From: Carnegiea gigantea
Taxonomy: Eukaryota > Streptophyta > Magnoliopsida > Caryophyllales > Cactaceae
NCBI GenBank assembly: GCA_029747015.1
Contig: JAKOGI010001335.1
Coordinates: 186,001-250,000, forward strand
DNA: 64,000 nucleotides
Reading direction: 5' to 3'
Below the pieces are notes generated by a model, which had not been told where the DNA came from, did no database searches, and worked only from the letters and a program-made list of their open reading frames with translations. This document shows positions 34,201 through 46,600 of the stretch, one piece after another (position 1 is the stretch's first letter; every line of letters begins with the position of its first letter). The translations under genes were made by a program, and so were the position numbers.

Positions 34201-34640
34201 CCGACTGGGGCTGGCTGTCCTGATAGCTGTCGCTCCACTACCGGGTTTGCCATTTTCTTAGGCTGCAACTTAGTTTCTTGGTGTGCCAAAAAACAACCTA
34301 TGGTCTCTCGTTCTTCTACTGAGGCCGAATACCGAGTTGCTGCTTATACTGCTGCTGAGATCCAGTGGCTCTGACAACTCCTGCTTGACCTCGGTGCATT
34401 TGTCCAAGTCCCCATTCGGTTATTCTGTGACAACATTTCTACTACTTATCTTCTTGCGAATCCAGTTCTCCACAGTCGTAGTAAACACATCAAAGTTGAC
34501 TACCATGTCGTTCCAGAAATGGTCACACGTGGTCATCTTCATGTTCGCTATATTCCTACTCAGTCACAAGTGGTCGGCATCTTCACCAAGGGGCTTCCAA
34601 CACAATAGTTTCTCCAGTTCAAGGCCAATCTGTCCGTTGT
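31214..34640 (+). pseudogene. Copia pol: protease, integrase, reverse transcriptase, RNase H, broken
   Basis: Protease: WYPGSGASAHMTPFEGNL (from about 31308), where the catalytic Asp of DSGAS has become Gly (31319-31321). Pre-integrase and integrase: IQHRRLGHPNSRVL, DCVSCCLGKSTRLPFF, YKYYILFVDDYS (31528-31974), then decayed integrase to about 32500. Reverse transcriptase: NDTWELVPHTP, VIGCKWIYKTKF (33171-33356), LNKSLYGLKQAPRAW, and an intact YADDMLLTGN at 33701. RNase [21 protein letters not shown] (34039-34374), with the final block in a shifted frame to about 34610. Several stops and frame changes separate these blocks. The YADD and RNase H wording fits the Ale/Retrofit side of copia, an assignment made from memory. 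Confidence 0.85.
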
Positions 34641-34664
34641 TTCACCCCATTCAGATTGAGTAGA

Positions 34665-34794
34665 TGTAATAGTATAAATATATGTGTAATATGTTGTTTA
34701 TGGGCCTTGTAATGTTTCCTTGTAAAACCCTAGTTTTATTGTATAAATATACATCTAGGCACCGCTATTCGGTAGGTTGCCACATTCCCTTACA
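34665..34794 (+). repeat. 3' LTR of the copia element
   Basis: TGTAATAGTATAAATATATG to CCACATTCCCTTACA, with correct TG and CA ends. Preceded by a weak purine stretch (CAGATTGAGTAGA) and followed by the CTACT target duplication. Confidence 0.9.
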
Positions 34795-34799
34795 CTACT

Positions 34800-36028
34800 T
34801 AGGGTGCGGCCGACACAATAATATTTTCATCTCTCCGAACATGTCTTTCCATAACCTTTCTCCCTTCTTTAAAGCTTACGCTTTTTATTTTTTTCCGATT
34901 AATAAGTAGTCGGCCTCAATAAAAGACCCAAAACGATGATAATGCAAGCTCACGATCAATACTCAAAACAAAACATCACACAATCAGTCAATCACCTAAT
35001 TAAACAAGTAGCTAATATAAATAACAAAAGCACATATGTATATCCAACCCACAAACCACGTGCTTGTTTTATCCATCTAATCTAATATTATATTGATAAC
35101 TCTTGCCTCCTATGTCCGCCGCCTGACATAACTTTCTTTTTACAGATTTCTTTCCCTTCTTGCTACATTCCAATGACTCAGGCTGGTGAACGAAAGCCTA
35201 GAGGTGGAGATATCTCTTCACTGTTTCTTCATTGCGAACCTCTCCTTTCTCCATCAAATGTGCGAATAAGAAATAAATTCAGCAACATTTGCATTGTTTT
35301 AGTTGACCATGCCTAACATGCGGAAAGTAAAGGCAAATTAACGGGGCTGTTCATCAAATACAACCTACCAATTGCACCTGCTAGACACTTTCTCAGTCCT
35401 TTGCATGTGGCGAGACATCAGCCTTGTTTTATCAAGTCTTAGTCGATGAGGTCCATAGTCAAATCTTGAAAGGAAAGTTTATATACAAACTTCACATAAG
35501 CTTAATATTTTAGCCTTCAAATTACCAAGCTTAGGCTTAAGCTATAAGTGGACAAGTCTTAGACGAGCTGAGCCCAAGTTCAAGCCTTGGGTGAGCCAAG
35601 CTCAAGCTTGATTTCACCCAGCTCGGCTAGCCAGAAGCTGCAATTTAGCCCAATCATGAGCTCGAATGCAAGTTCGCAAATGAGCTTTGAGCTTGTTAAG
35701 TTCGGACTTGACTCAACTATTAAGAATGACAATTGTGAATAATACAAGATGTTTCTTTGAGGTTTTTAAATTTTAATAAAATAGTTATAAGGAAATAATT
35801 TGCAAAAGTCAAAGTAATGCAATTTATATTTCATTCATGCGAATATGTACTCCATAGAATTGTGTGAGTTCATATGTTAGTGAAAGAACAAAGGAGGCTT
35901 CTTCGAGTACATGTACTAAACAACATTAATTACATGTACTTTGCAAACTCCTGTTTCAGGATGTCCACGCACAAAATTAAGAGCATTCATAAGGAAACCA
36001 CTTTCTCAAAATTAGTCAACAACTTGTG
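34800..36028. other. Intergenic DNA with a possible hAT-like fragment
   Basis: No gene was seen. At about 35540-35700 there is a cluster of CAAGCTCAAGC, GAGCTCGAA and CAAGTTCGC words like those inside some plant hAT MITEs, but no ends or target duplications could be fixed. Confidence 0.4.
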
Positions 36029-36115
36029 TTATACACACACACACATATATATGCACGCACACACGCACACCCACACATATATACATATATACATATGTGT
36101 GTGCGTGTCTATGTA
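36029..36115. repeat. Compound AC/AT/GT microsatellite
   Basis: ACACACACACACAC is followed by ATATATAT, GCACGCACAC, repeated ATATAC and then GTGTGTGCGTGT. The left AC-rich and right GT-rich halves are complementary, so the tract can fold back. It ends at the first base of the LTR at 36116. Confidence 0.85.
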
Positions 36116-36418
36116 TGTTGGATTTAGGGCATGATACACCCATAAAGGGTGTAAGCCCAATAAGTGGACAGCTTGAGCCACCTCAGAAATTCTAATTTCT
36201 CGATTGTACATCTAATATAAAAAGGGGATTAGTCTAAGAGGTTCTCTAAAGTGAGTTTTCTATACAAAACCCTAGGGTTCTTAGGTTGTAGGATTGTGAG
36301 CGTTCTCCGAATTTTGAATTCTTTTATCAACTAGTGATTCAAGCCAAGACTCGATCGTCTTCCGCTGCAGGATTAAGGTAAATCTGTTTATACTTAATTC
36401 GTTATATTAATTCCTTCA
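36116..36418 (+). repeat. Isolated copia-type LTR
   Basis: 303 bp from TGTTGGATTTAGGGCATG to TTAATTCCTTCA, with TG and CA ends, a TATA-like CTAATATAAAAAGGGG at about 36212, and a primer-binding site directly after. No partner LTR or coding sequence is found in the window. Confidence 0.75.
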
Positions 36419-36419
36419 T

Positions 36420-36432
36420 TGGTATCAGAGCC
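36420..36432 (+). promoter_or_regulatory. Primer-binding site (initiator-Met tRNA type)
   Basis: TGGTATCAGAGCC, one base after the LTR end. This exact match marks the LTR as the 5' LTR of a truncated copia element rather than a solo LTR. Confidence 0.82.
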
Positions 36433-39082
36433 AATTGGCTTATTTTCTGGCTGGATCTTTTATCGTATTGCATGCACTAAACATGTTAATGGCCATCTGC
36501 TTACTTTTGTTCTTTGCGTCGTTGCTTAACAAATTCGAAACTTCATGCTATTATTTCATGAGAAATTTCTTGACAATTTTTTATGAAATTCTGGATTCTA
36601 GTATAGTATGAAGACAGCTTTAATTTGATATATTATACGCATATTTTGGCTGAGTATTTTGCGTGTAATTAAACCCTAAAATCAGTTCTTGAATTGTTGA
36701 TTTCATTCCATTTTCATTCAAATTGATGCATGGAATAACTTATTCATTCGATTTTGACTAAAACCCCTCAACTTATTGTTTGGTATGATCGAAAATTTGC
36801 AAAGAATGATTGTAAATTAAAAAGAGAATATTTTTACCTTTGATTTTGCCTCTGTAGATAAAGCCTTTTATACTATTTTTTTTATGTTGATGTCAAAATA
36901 AAATAAATTTTCATTTTAATTTTATTTATTTTAACCTACATATCAAGTTAGAAGCAAACCCCAAATTTTCTATTTATGCAAGGGGGAGGAATTAATTGAA
37001 TATTACATGCCAAAATTAATAATAAAAACATTATGTATTGTTATTAAAGAAAAAAACCACACAAATTGCCATTACCCAAACTTAACACACGACGTATACC
37101 CACCGTGGATAAAATTCACACGCCCCACACAGCTTGGGCAATACATTCATCTTACCCCGTATGTACACTAAATGATATATAATGAATAATATGTATCTTA
37201 CTTAAAAAAAAAAAAAAAAATGCAACGCAATCAATTATAAAGACTCAGAGACACGACCTACCCAACCACCCAGGCAGTGTCCAAATGCCTCACACCACTT
37301 GGGCACTATGTGCTTCACGCAATATTTGCAAACTAAATAATATATGTACGTGTTTTATTGTTTCCAAAAAGTTTCAATATTCAGATTTTTTTCTCAAAAA
37401 CCGGGGTGTTAATTGACCCCCTTGCACTCACGTACTTTGCCAGTGAGGCTTAGTCTGAACCTGAGGGTGAAGCAAAAGAGGAATGATGTGAGCAAACCAT
37501 GCATTCAATGCCTATTAGCAACACCCCCTCCCCCCCAAACAAAAAAAACACGCTTTCGAACACAACAAATACAAGTGTATATTATCAGCCAAGCAGTTGT
37601 AGTAGCCAAGTAGTAATAATCCATGAATCACCATTTCAATCGACTGATTCAACAACCTACTCAAACAATGAAAAACATAACCCTATTTTAAGTACTCCTT
37701 TTTTGATTTTCTAAAAAGGCTTCACAGTGATTTTACAGCTTAGCAATCAACCAGTTGTCTTAAACATCGTATATAACAGCTTTAACATTCCTGCTCTAGT
37801 TCGCTGATCGTAGAGCTTCATTACATAATGTAACCACAAGCTGTAGCATTTCATTTTCTTTGAATTTTTTGTGTGTGTGTGTTGGGGGGGGGGGGTTAAC
37901 ACAACACGTAATAGGTTGGCACATAATTAATTGAGCACTCCAACAAGCTAACACGCCAACACTTTGGCAACAATCTGATCTTGAAAAGTGAACAACTTTA
38001 AAACTTAACTGTTAGAAATTAGCTTACTAAACTTACTTCAGTTCACAGAACACAATGATCATGCTTATTTTAATTAAAGCATTTGCAAAGTAAGAGCTTA
38101 TTCTTGTTTCAGCTGAACCCACTATTGAAACTATTGCTCGTTTGCTAAACAATAACTTCAACTTAACAATTAAATACACAAACTACTCAATCTCATTAAG
38201 AAAATTACCTTTGGCATCAGATTAGACAATCTAGTACTGTCGACTTTTGGGTGGCCGCAACCCTTGAATTAGCTATCCCGAGACCTCCTAAAGTCAAAAG
38301 GATGCTACCCTTGCCATGGCTTGAACCGCAAAAGCTAACTGGGACTTGAGGACTGCTAGGTATCCTGAGGTCTGACAATAAGACCAAGTCCTATTATTAT
38401 GACACTAGACATCAAGCCCATTAAAACCTTTCAAATCACGCAAACCATTGAAGAGTATTAAAGAAAATCACCATGCTTTTCAACTTACCCTTTGAACTCC
38501 TGCTTAACAAAAAAGCTCAATTTGGTGCAAATCATTTGGTAAGCAGAGAAAAGGATGCCTGATTCAATAGTATGAATGAGACCCAATAAGTGCAGCATAA
38601 AATGGGAAAATATTCAACAATCGTTCAAGTCAAACAATGCTACTCAAATTAGAGAAATAATTCACCTTTTCAATTATAGCCAAAATAGGTTGAAATCATT
38701 ACACAAAGTAAACAGGGTCGAATAATGAACAATTTAAACCACATTTTTGGGATCTTAAGGTTGCACAACTGAAATTAGAAAACTAGATCATGCCAAAGCG
38801 GCCACACAAACCATACATAAGGTAGTTTGACAACCAATTCCACATATTAGTAGCTTACAGGTTGCTGTTTCTATCACTAACAAAAAAAAAAAAATAAAAT
38901 GAAATGAAGTTCCCAATTAAATGGTGAGGACAAGGCCAGGATGCTTTGGTAGCAAGTTGATTCGCTGAACTGGTTCAATACTGAATCGGGCTGTTGAACC
39001 GACCTGCAACAGCAACCCCCTATCCCTAACCAGGTCAATGGCACATGCTCACAAATAACTCCAGCCTTATTTGAATTAGGAA
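36433..39082. other. Intergenic DNA after the isolated LTR
   Basis: The first few hundred bases are probably the leader of the truncated element, but no gag is recognisable. A polypurine-like run (GCAAGGGGGAGGA, about 36978) is not followed by an LTR. A (GT)n tract with a G12 run lies at about 37871-37895, and runs of A at 37205-37220 and 38881-38894. I found no gene. Confidence 0.45.
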
Positions 39083-39789
39083 AATTTACAGGGTAATGAT
39101 GCTTCAAATGGGGGTCAAAAATTTCATTTTTTTCCCCAACAAGTTGGTGTTGGATTTTGGGGGAAAATGGAGTGGGCGAATATTGAATAGGGAGGAAAAT
39201 GATGAAACTTCCCTTAATGAATTTCAAGAGTTACAATTTACGAAACTGCCCTTGTTGACATCTGAAGGGCTGGGGAGGCAATTAATTGTGGCAGTTATTG
39301 GGAGATGATATGGGAAAGCGAGAGAAAGAGGAACACAACTGTCAGTGAATTCAAACCCAGCGAGAGACGGAGTAAAGGCTAGGGCACGAATAGAGAAAGA
39401 AATTGACAGCGATAGAGTGAAAGAAAGAGAGGTGTGGTGGGAAGGTAGAAGAAGAAGACGCCCGGGGTCAGCAACATAGGTACACGGTAGCCGGGGGCGG
39501 AACAACCCAAAGGTACAAGGCAGGCGTAGAAACCGCCCAAAGTAAGCCATGAACAATAGGGAGAAGACTGAGTTAGAGGTGAGTAGTTTTCACTCCATAA
39601 ATGTAGTAATTGAACTTGAACTTTATATATGTGTACAAGAATGATAGTAGAATTGTGGATGCTTGAATAGAATTTGGGATGTGAAATATTGGGAGGGGAA
39701 GGTCGGAATAGAGGAGTGTGAATAATGGGGTGATCTGGTGTGCATTAAGGAGGTTGCAATGGTGGTGGGATGAGGGAGACAGTGGAATC

Positions 39790-41085
39790 TAGTGTTGACC
39801 ATAGTATTAGTAAAGGTATACCCAAGTGAACCTAGTGTGAGTAGTTGGTACATAGATGCAAATAATGTAGAAGAAGAAGATTAAGTGGTCGCAAATAACT
39901 TGGGCTGTTGTTATTGGGGTAGAGTAGGTTAGTAGATGATTAGGAACCCATTCTATGTACCATAGTTTCAAAAGAGGTATACCCAGCATTACCTGTTGTG
40001 ATTAGTTGGTAAAGAAATGCGAAGAATGTAGGCATGAACACTGATGGTCGCATGTGAGGTGGGGTGCTATAAGTGGGGGAGATGAGAGATGTGGATGAGG
40101 GTGAGGGCATTTTGTGTATCATAGTTAAATGGTGGCGTAGGCAACTGTAACTGTTGTCATACCTTTGTAAATAAATTCGTGGAATGTAGTTCTACACAAT
40201 ATTATTGGCATCAAGGGTGGGGGGTTTTATTTGGGGTATGTTAGTTGTGGAGATGTTGGTAACTGCATTGGGTTGACAACAGTTTGAGTGGAGGTATACC
40301 TACGTGTACCTTTTTGGAGAACTTGATGAAAGAATGCATAGAATGTAAGTGTCAGTTGGTTATTAGTGTGAATGTGGATGACTGCATTGTGCGTACCACA
40401 GTTTCAGTGGAGGTATACCCAGGTGTACCTTTCTACGGTACTTCATAGACCAATGCGTAGAAGGTACCTGTCAGTAGTGAGAGAGGCATGTACCTTGGGG
40501 CACTGTCAATGGGGTAGGGTATATTTGTGGATGGTAGTTAATGCTTTGTGTGTATCATAGTTTGAGTGGCGGCATACCTTGATGTTTGATTCCATGGTTA
40601 ACTAATGCATAGAATGTAAGGGTGAGCAATAATAGAGGCATGTTAGATGGGTGTTGTAGATGGGGTAGGTTATATGTGTGGATGTGGGTGACCTCATTGT
40701 GTTAACCTCAGTTTGAGTGGAGGTAAACGCAGTGAGCTTATGAGGGTAACTTGGTAAACAAATGAATAGAATGTAAGGGTGAGTAATGCAACAGTGGGTG
40801 TTGTAGTTGGGGTAGGTAGTCTGTGTGGCTGTTGGTCACAGCAATGTGTTCACCACGATTTGAGTGGACATATACCAGGGGAAACATTTGTCGAAAACTT
40901 CATAAATCAATACGTGGCATGTAATTGTGAGCAATAAAGTAGACACGGGAGATGGGTTGATATCATTGGGGCAGGCTACATGTGTGGGTGTCGATGACTG
41001 CAGAGTGTTTACTACACGTTCAGTTGTGGTATACCTCGGTGTGCGTTTGTGTAGAACTTGGTAAGCTAATGCAGAACCCAAGAAG
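39790..41085 (+). repeat. About nine diverged tandem repeats of ~155 bp in intron 1 of the Ulp1-like gene
   Basis: The word CATAGTTTGAGTGGAGGTAT (with variants), followed by ACCCAGGTGTACC, recurs at about 39797, 39959, 40117, 40278, 40396, 40554, 40702, 40850 and 41010. Spacing is mostly 148-162 bases, with one unit of 118. Within units the order is conserved: AATGCATAGAATGTAAG, GTGAGCAAT, TGGGGTAGGTTATATGTGTG, TGACTGCATTGTG. Confidence 0.8.
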
Positions 41086-43697
41086 TGGAAGCTATTTTGG
41101 GTGGTGGGGGAGACAATATAATAGGGTAAGGTTATAAGTGGTTGTGTATGTTGTACTTGGTATGTGATGGTGTTTGTTGTTTGGTGGTTTTTGTAGGTTT
41201 GCACAATGGAGTTAAGAAAACATCGTAGATGCATTGAGAATGAAGCAACCCTTATCAATGATTCAAGTTCAGCTAGCAATGACGATGGGAGTGCCTTTGA
41301 GGCTATGGAGGAGGGCACAAAAAATTCACCCAATAGCCCGTCTTTATCATTGGAGGCAGAGGTAAGTGACAGCAATGGGGATCTGCACATGCCTGAGATG
41401 CAATCAAAGCAGGCACATAACAAAGGTGGCAATCGGACTCTTATGTGAGGAGGCAGAAGAAGAGATGTGACGTGGCTGTCACAGAAATGCGGTCGAAGAA
41501 AGTACTTAACAAGGGAGGTTGTAGTAAGGTTGAATCCCAGATGCTGAGGAGGTGTTCTTCAAAGTCTCAGAATGTGCAAGGGCAGGGAGAACGAGTAAGA
41601 GGGAATAAGCAGAAGTCAGTAGGAGAAGAAGGGAAGGTGGTGGAGAATGAGGGGGAGGGCATTGGTGATGTTGTCCTGAGGCATCAGTGCACACTTGAAG
41701 CAGTGTGTAGCCTGAACTCTGAGTTAGAGGATTGCTAGAAGTCAGCTATAGAGGAAACAATGTGAAGTTCGGTTCTGAAGTACAAGCCTTTTGTAATAGA
41801 CAGTCACTTAGGATAGGTTGGAGAGAGGTCCCATTCTTAGTGTATGATGTGGCCTTATTGACCGGCCTCCCTGCCACGGGAGAACATGTTACATTTGACA
41901 GGGGGTAAGGTGCATGTGATGTGGAGGAAGTTGTCAAGGTAGCGATGGATGACCATCTGACGAAAGAGGATGAGGCAACGGACTGGTCGGACAGACATAT
42001 GAATGTACTGAAACTACGTTTCAGTTATAGTTAACCTGTGTAAGCAGAATAACGTCCCGAAGAGGTTGGGCCTGTACACTAAGTTGTACGCGTTGCTGGT
42101 GACGAGTGAATTACATTCCCGTGAATCGCATGGGTTGTGATGTGGGAGTTAATTGCAATGACGAAAGATGTGAGCAACATGAATGAGTACAACTGGTCAC
42201 ATGTGGTATGGAGCTTCCTAGTGGAAGCAATAGGGAAACGAAAGAGAAGATCTCAATGAAGAAAAATTTCCAAATGCATGGCTTCGCAATGATACTTCAT
42301 GTATGGCTTGTCATTACATAAATGTGATGATGGGTTGATATAATTGCTTAACCTAACAGGAGTAGCGTGTGTTTTCATTTGTGCGAAATAGGTATAGTTT
42401 TATGAGTATACAAATCTGTATGCGCATACTGATGACAAGTGTGTGCCGCGCATTGTAAGTTGGGTGAACTTGTACATAGGCCGCAAATATGATGCTGCAC
42501 AGCTCATTTGTCTATCAAGGACAACCAGGTGGGGTACAAGTTGTGTTGTTGTGTGGTAAGGTATTTGATTCTCTTAGTGAAGTGCAGTAATGGTGGTATT
42601 TAAATGTGCAGATACTTCCTTTTCTTGAAGTGCGGGAGCTAGAGAGAAGGGAAGTAACAGTGAAGGCTTTCAGTGAGACTGACGATTTCAATGCATATGT
42701 GGAGGATGCACAGGTATGATACAAACATATATCCATGAACCCATAATGGTTTGCAATAGTGGGGACAGAAATGCTAAGTAAGTTGCATGTGAGTGTGGAA
42801 GAGTATGGTGTGTTCGTTCGACCTGTTTGCCATGGGGGAGGGACACTACTTATTTCTAGCCCATGTAATTAATCAGGACTTGGGCAAGGTAGACAAACAT
42901 ATGTTGCAGTAGTTGTTCGACGTCACATGGTGATCATATTTTCTGTACTTCAATGTTGAAACATGCATGGTGTGGCGTGGACTGATGTGGTACATTTATC
43001 GTTACTAGGTATTATAAGCATTGAGGAGCGCTTCCGAAGGACTAAGGAGGCACTATGGACAGCGAAAAAGGCACTGAGGTTAGACAAAGAGGCACATGCT
43101 GCGACGAAAAAGAAGCTCGAATATATAAGGCGTGGCTGATGGGCAGGGGCTACGAGGATAGTGTTCCGGGAGGTAGGCAGAATAACGGGCTTGAGTTGGC
43201 CCATAGAGTAGAAGGCAGTAGCGAGGCAGCTGAGACAAGAATCGCTACATTAGAGTGTGATGACAGTGACACTTTGCATACCAAATTGTATACTGCTAAC
43301 GTGGCGAGCGCAGCAGATGTAGAGGACCATGAGCGCTTGGGTGAGCGTGATCACACAGTCACAGCGGGTACTGTTGACGATGTTAGTGTGGATAATGGCA
43401 TGTTACACTGGGGGGAAATGGTACGGATGACGAAGCTGATGCGACAGAGGGAAATGTGTTTCCCAGGCTGGAGTGCGACATACAAGCAGTAAATGACGTT
43501 GGTGAAGACGGGGAGATGTATGACGCAGGTGAAGGCAGCAAGTCCAGCATCGCAAAAAGGATACGACGAAGTCCTAAGCGGCACCATCCCTCAGCAAAGC
43601 AGATATTGTCGTACGCCAATCTAGCTACCGCTCCATGAATAGGTAAACGCAGAATGGGCAATGCGTACACCTCCCGTAAACGGTCCAGAAAGCTCAC

Positions 43698-46600
43698 TAT
43701 AATATCCGGGGTTTTCAACCTTAGACTAATCATTTGAGTTAACATTTTGATTAACTTATTTGATTGAGTTAACTATATTAGGCTAACTTTTGCGTTATAA
43801 TTGGGTGTAATGATTATGTTAGTAATTTTTATTAATTTTTCTTGGTAAATTACGCGATTTCATGAAATCAGCGAACTCGTTAGAAATTAGCCAAGTCGTA
43901 ATACCTTGAAATTAACAACTTGTACCGATGGTTTAATTTAGTCGTTTCCCAGATTCGATTAAAATGTTGATTATTAGAGTGTTTAGACCCGAGTCTACAC
44001 TGCGCGCTGGTGATTTGGAGGCTGAGAACTAGAGGTGTCTAGTAATAAAACACAACCAAAAAAAAAAAAACAAAAAGGGGGCCAAAGCCCCCTTCTTCGG
44101 CCCCAAAAAAACACGACAGGGGGGTTTCTCACCTAGCCCTGTGACCCATAACACAAGGAGAGAGAAAGAGAGATTAAGTGAAAGAGAGAGAGAGAGAGAG
44201 AAGGGGGCCGGCCGGGTGGTCGGCGACGGTGGCGGCGTCACGCCGGCGATAAGGTGTCATCTAGTTTGCACGACAGCCGCAACGACCCTGGCAAATCCAA
44301 GATCAGAAAGAAAGAGCAAGGGATCGAGCGATTAGAGAGCAAGAGAAACCAAGTCCAGCCAGGCGTCGATAACGGCTCAGGCCGACGGCGAGGTGTCTCC
44401 CGTGGGCTCGGGTTTGGCAACCACTAAGAGTTATACAAATCAAGGTTTTGAGGGCTAGGGTTTTCAAACCCTATGCATTACAACTGCCGTGACCCGCACT
44501 GCCCGCGGTTGGGCTCGGCTTCGGCGGCTGGCGAGGTCGAGAGAAAGAGAGAGGAAGGAGGATGGGCAGGAATAACCATGGCAACAGAACGACTCGTCTT
44601 CATGCGGTGGATTTTTATTTATTGTTGCTTCCGGGTTGTCCGTTGAGTTCAATCTGCTCAGCTTTATTAAGCAGTTTTGAATTGTTCTCGCTTGCCCATT
44701 TGTAGGCCGTGCCATCTTGGTGATCCTCCTTGGCATCCAACAATCGTTCGATGAAATGCGGGACTAAATTGAGAACCCAAGGAGAGGCATCCTGCCAATT
44801 GCGTTTAGGCTAGAGACCGACCATGATCAGGTCCTTAGCTTTGAGTCCAGGTGGGTGGTTCCCGATCCTTAAACCTACTATTAATTTGCAAATATTTTTG
44901 AAATATTTGTGATGGCTAATTCAGTAGTTAGGTTGAAACTGTAACGAGTTGTGAAACTACAAGTAGTCGGTGAATCGTTTGGGTTAAACTGAAATAGTTT
45001 TGAGGGCTGTTGTGGTTGGTGCTGTGAGGAGGGAATCCAGGTTATGTGAAATTCTGTGAATTTACAAAGTGTGATTTCGTGTTTTGATGTTGTGTATTAC
45101 TTGTTATTTGCTTGAATCTATTTGTAGCATGCTGCTTAATCAAGTCGTGATTTTGCTGGTCTTTGCCCCTTTAAGTTACTGTAACTGTGTTATGTAAACG
45201 ATTTATGAATTTGAGCAACAATGAAAGGTTTATTTAAAAGATTATTCACGTGATTGTAGATGCTCCCGGTTGTTTATCAGTTTGCCTGCCTAAATTGCTG
45301 AAACTTCTTGTAATTTGGATAACACATAGCCGTTAAACGACTCAGCTAAATGGTTCAGTTGAATGGTTTAACAGGTTTAAGGAATTGAAAAGAAAAGGCA
45401 GATTGAGCATGATGATGTCTAAGGATAAACTGCTCCTCTTGCATATGGAAAGTTGGAGGAACATTAAGGGCAACTAAAGTGCTTAATTGTTAAACCTCGT
45501 TACGATTTAAATATAAAAGCATGCGTTGATAAGTGTGTAAGTAGTGATTAAATGCTGTAATACCTTTTCATAATCTAATCGATACTTCGCACGTATGCAT
45601 AGGGCTTTGTGTTGTGAAATAAATGTTGCATCTGAAAGATAAATAGATCAAGACATTCATGTGTGAATGCAACTGTTAACGTTTAAAAATGAGTTTCCAT
45701 ATCACCTATCTTGAAGATTGAATAAATATGCAAACATTAACTTGTTTTAAGCATATTTTACCAAATAAGTGGTTTTATGCTTTCTAAGTCAATGTGAAAT
45801 CATTAAGGCTTCACGTCTCATGAGAATGAGAATGTCATTGTTTGTGATACAATAAAAGTTTTAACGTAGACACATTTAGAGGTGAAATGCATCTAAAGCG
45901 TTTTAGGCTAGGAAAATGGTGCTACATGTATAACGATTAGGGAGAATGCCCGATCCTCGGGAACCCTAATGCCTATGGAGATAGACTCAGAAGTGGGAAC
46001 CCTAGAACACCCTGACGAGGGTAATATATTGCCCAGGGAGTAGACCTAGCAGTGGAAACCCTGGAAGATCCCAATGGGGATAATATGAAATGTGAGTGAC
46101 GATCTCATTGATACGATGGAACGTAAGTGATGGCCTCATCTGTACCCAGCACAATATGAGATTTCGATGCCTATGAAAATAATTTTGTCCGTGTTGTGTG
46201 ATGTGAATGCCTCGTTCGAGGGTGACGTTCGTGTAAAGATTTGAAATGGTGCATCTCTTCTTGAAAAGAGTTTTTATTGAGTTCAATTATCTGCCAAGTG
46301 CATAACGATGGCTTTATAAGAACTTCCATTGATTTAAGTGATATGCATTAATCTTACTCTCTTCTAAAAAGGAGTCTCACTTGGTCATTTTGTTTAAATT
46401 CCTTGATGTTAGGTGCTTATATATGGACTAAGTGTTCTATTGCATCTAATACCTGAATTTTTGCAAGAGACAGCTTATTAATGAATCCTGTGTGCGAGTT
46501 ATGTGATGTTATGCATACATTGTGTGATGTTATGTTGATATAATATGGAATTACCACCAATAAGCTATAAGAGACTTAATTTAGGCAAGTTAAGTACCTT

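Larger units (their letters stand above)
29562..34794 (+). mobile_element. Full-length but inactive Ty1/copia retrotransposon with short LTRs
   Basis: 5' LTR 29562-29693 and 3' LTR 34665-34794 are about 130 bp and differ by roughly eight substitutions and a 4 bp indel. The 3' copy starts TG and both end CA; the first TG of the 5' copy is missing. CTACT duplicates flank the element (29557-29561, 34795-34799). A primer-binding site (TGGTATTAGAGCC, 29694-29706) follows the 5' LTR. The interior holds gag, protease, integrase, reverse transcriptase and RNase H in copia order, with frame breaks. LTR divergence suggests an insertion that is old but still alignable. Confidence 0.9.

Noticed and set aside
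35874..36211. Open frames through the AC/GT microsatellite on both strands
   Set aside because: They encode only HTHTHT and VCVC repeats and start inside repeat DNA.
39224..39556. 110-codon - strand open frame near the left end of the MULE
   Set aside because: It lies antisense to the presumed 5' leader of the Ulp1-like gene, is Leu/Pro/Ser-rich without a domain, and reflects purine-rich sequence on the + strand.
43055..43492. 145-codon open frame before the solo LTR as a separate gene
   Set aside because: A neighbouring frame over the same bases gives a better coiled coil continuous with the Ulp1-like gene, so this frame is likely a shadow in a decayed exon.
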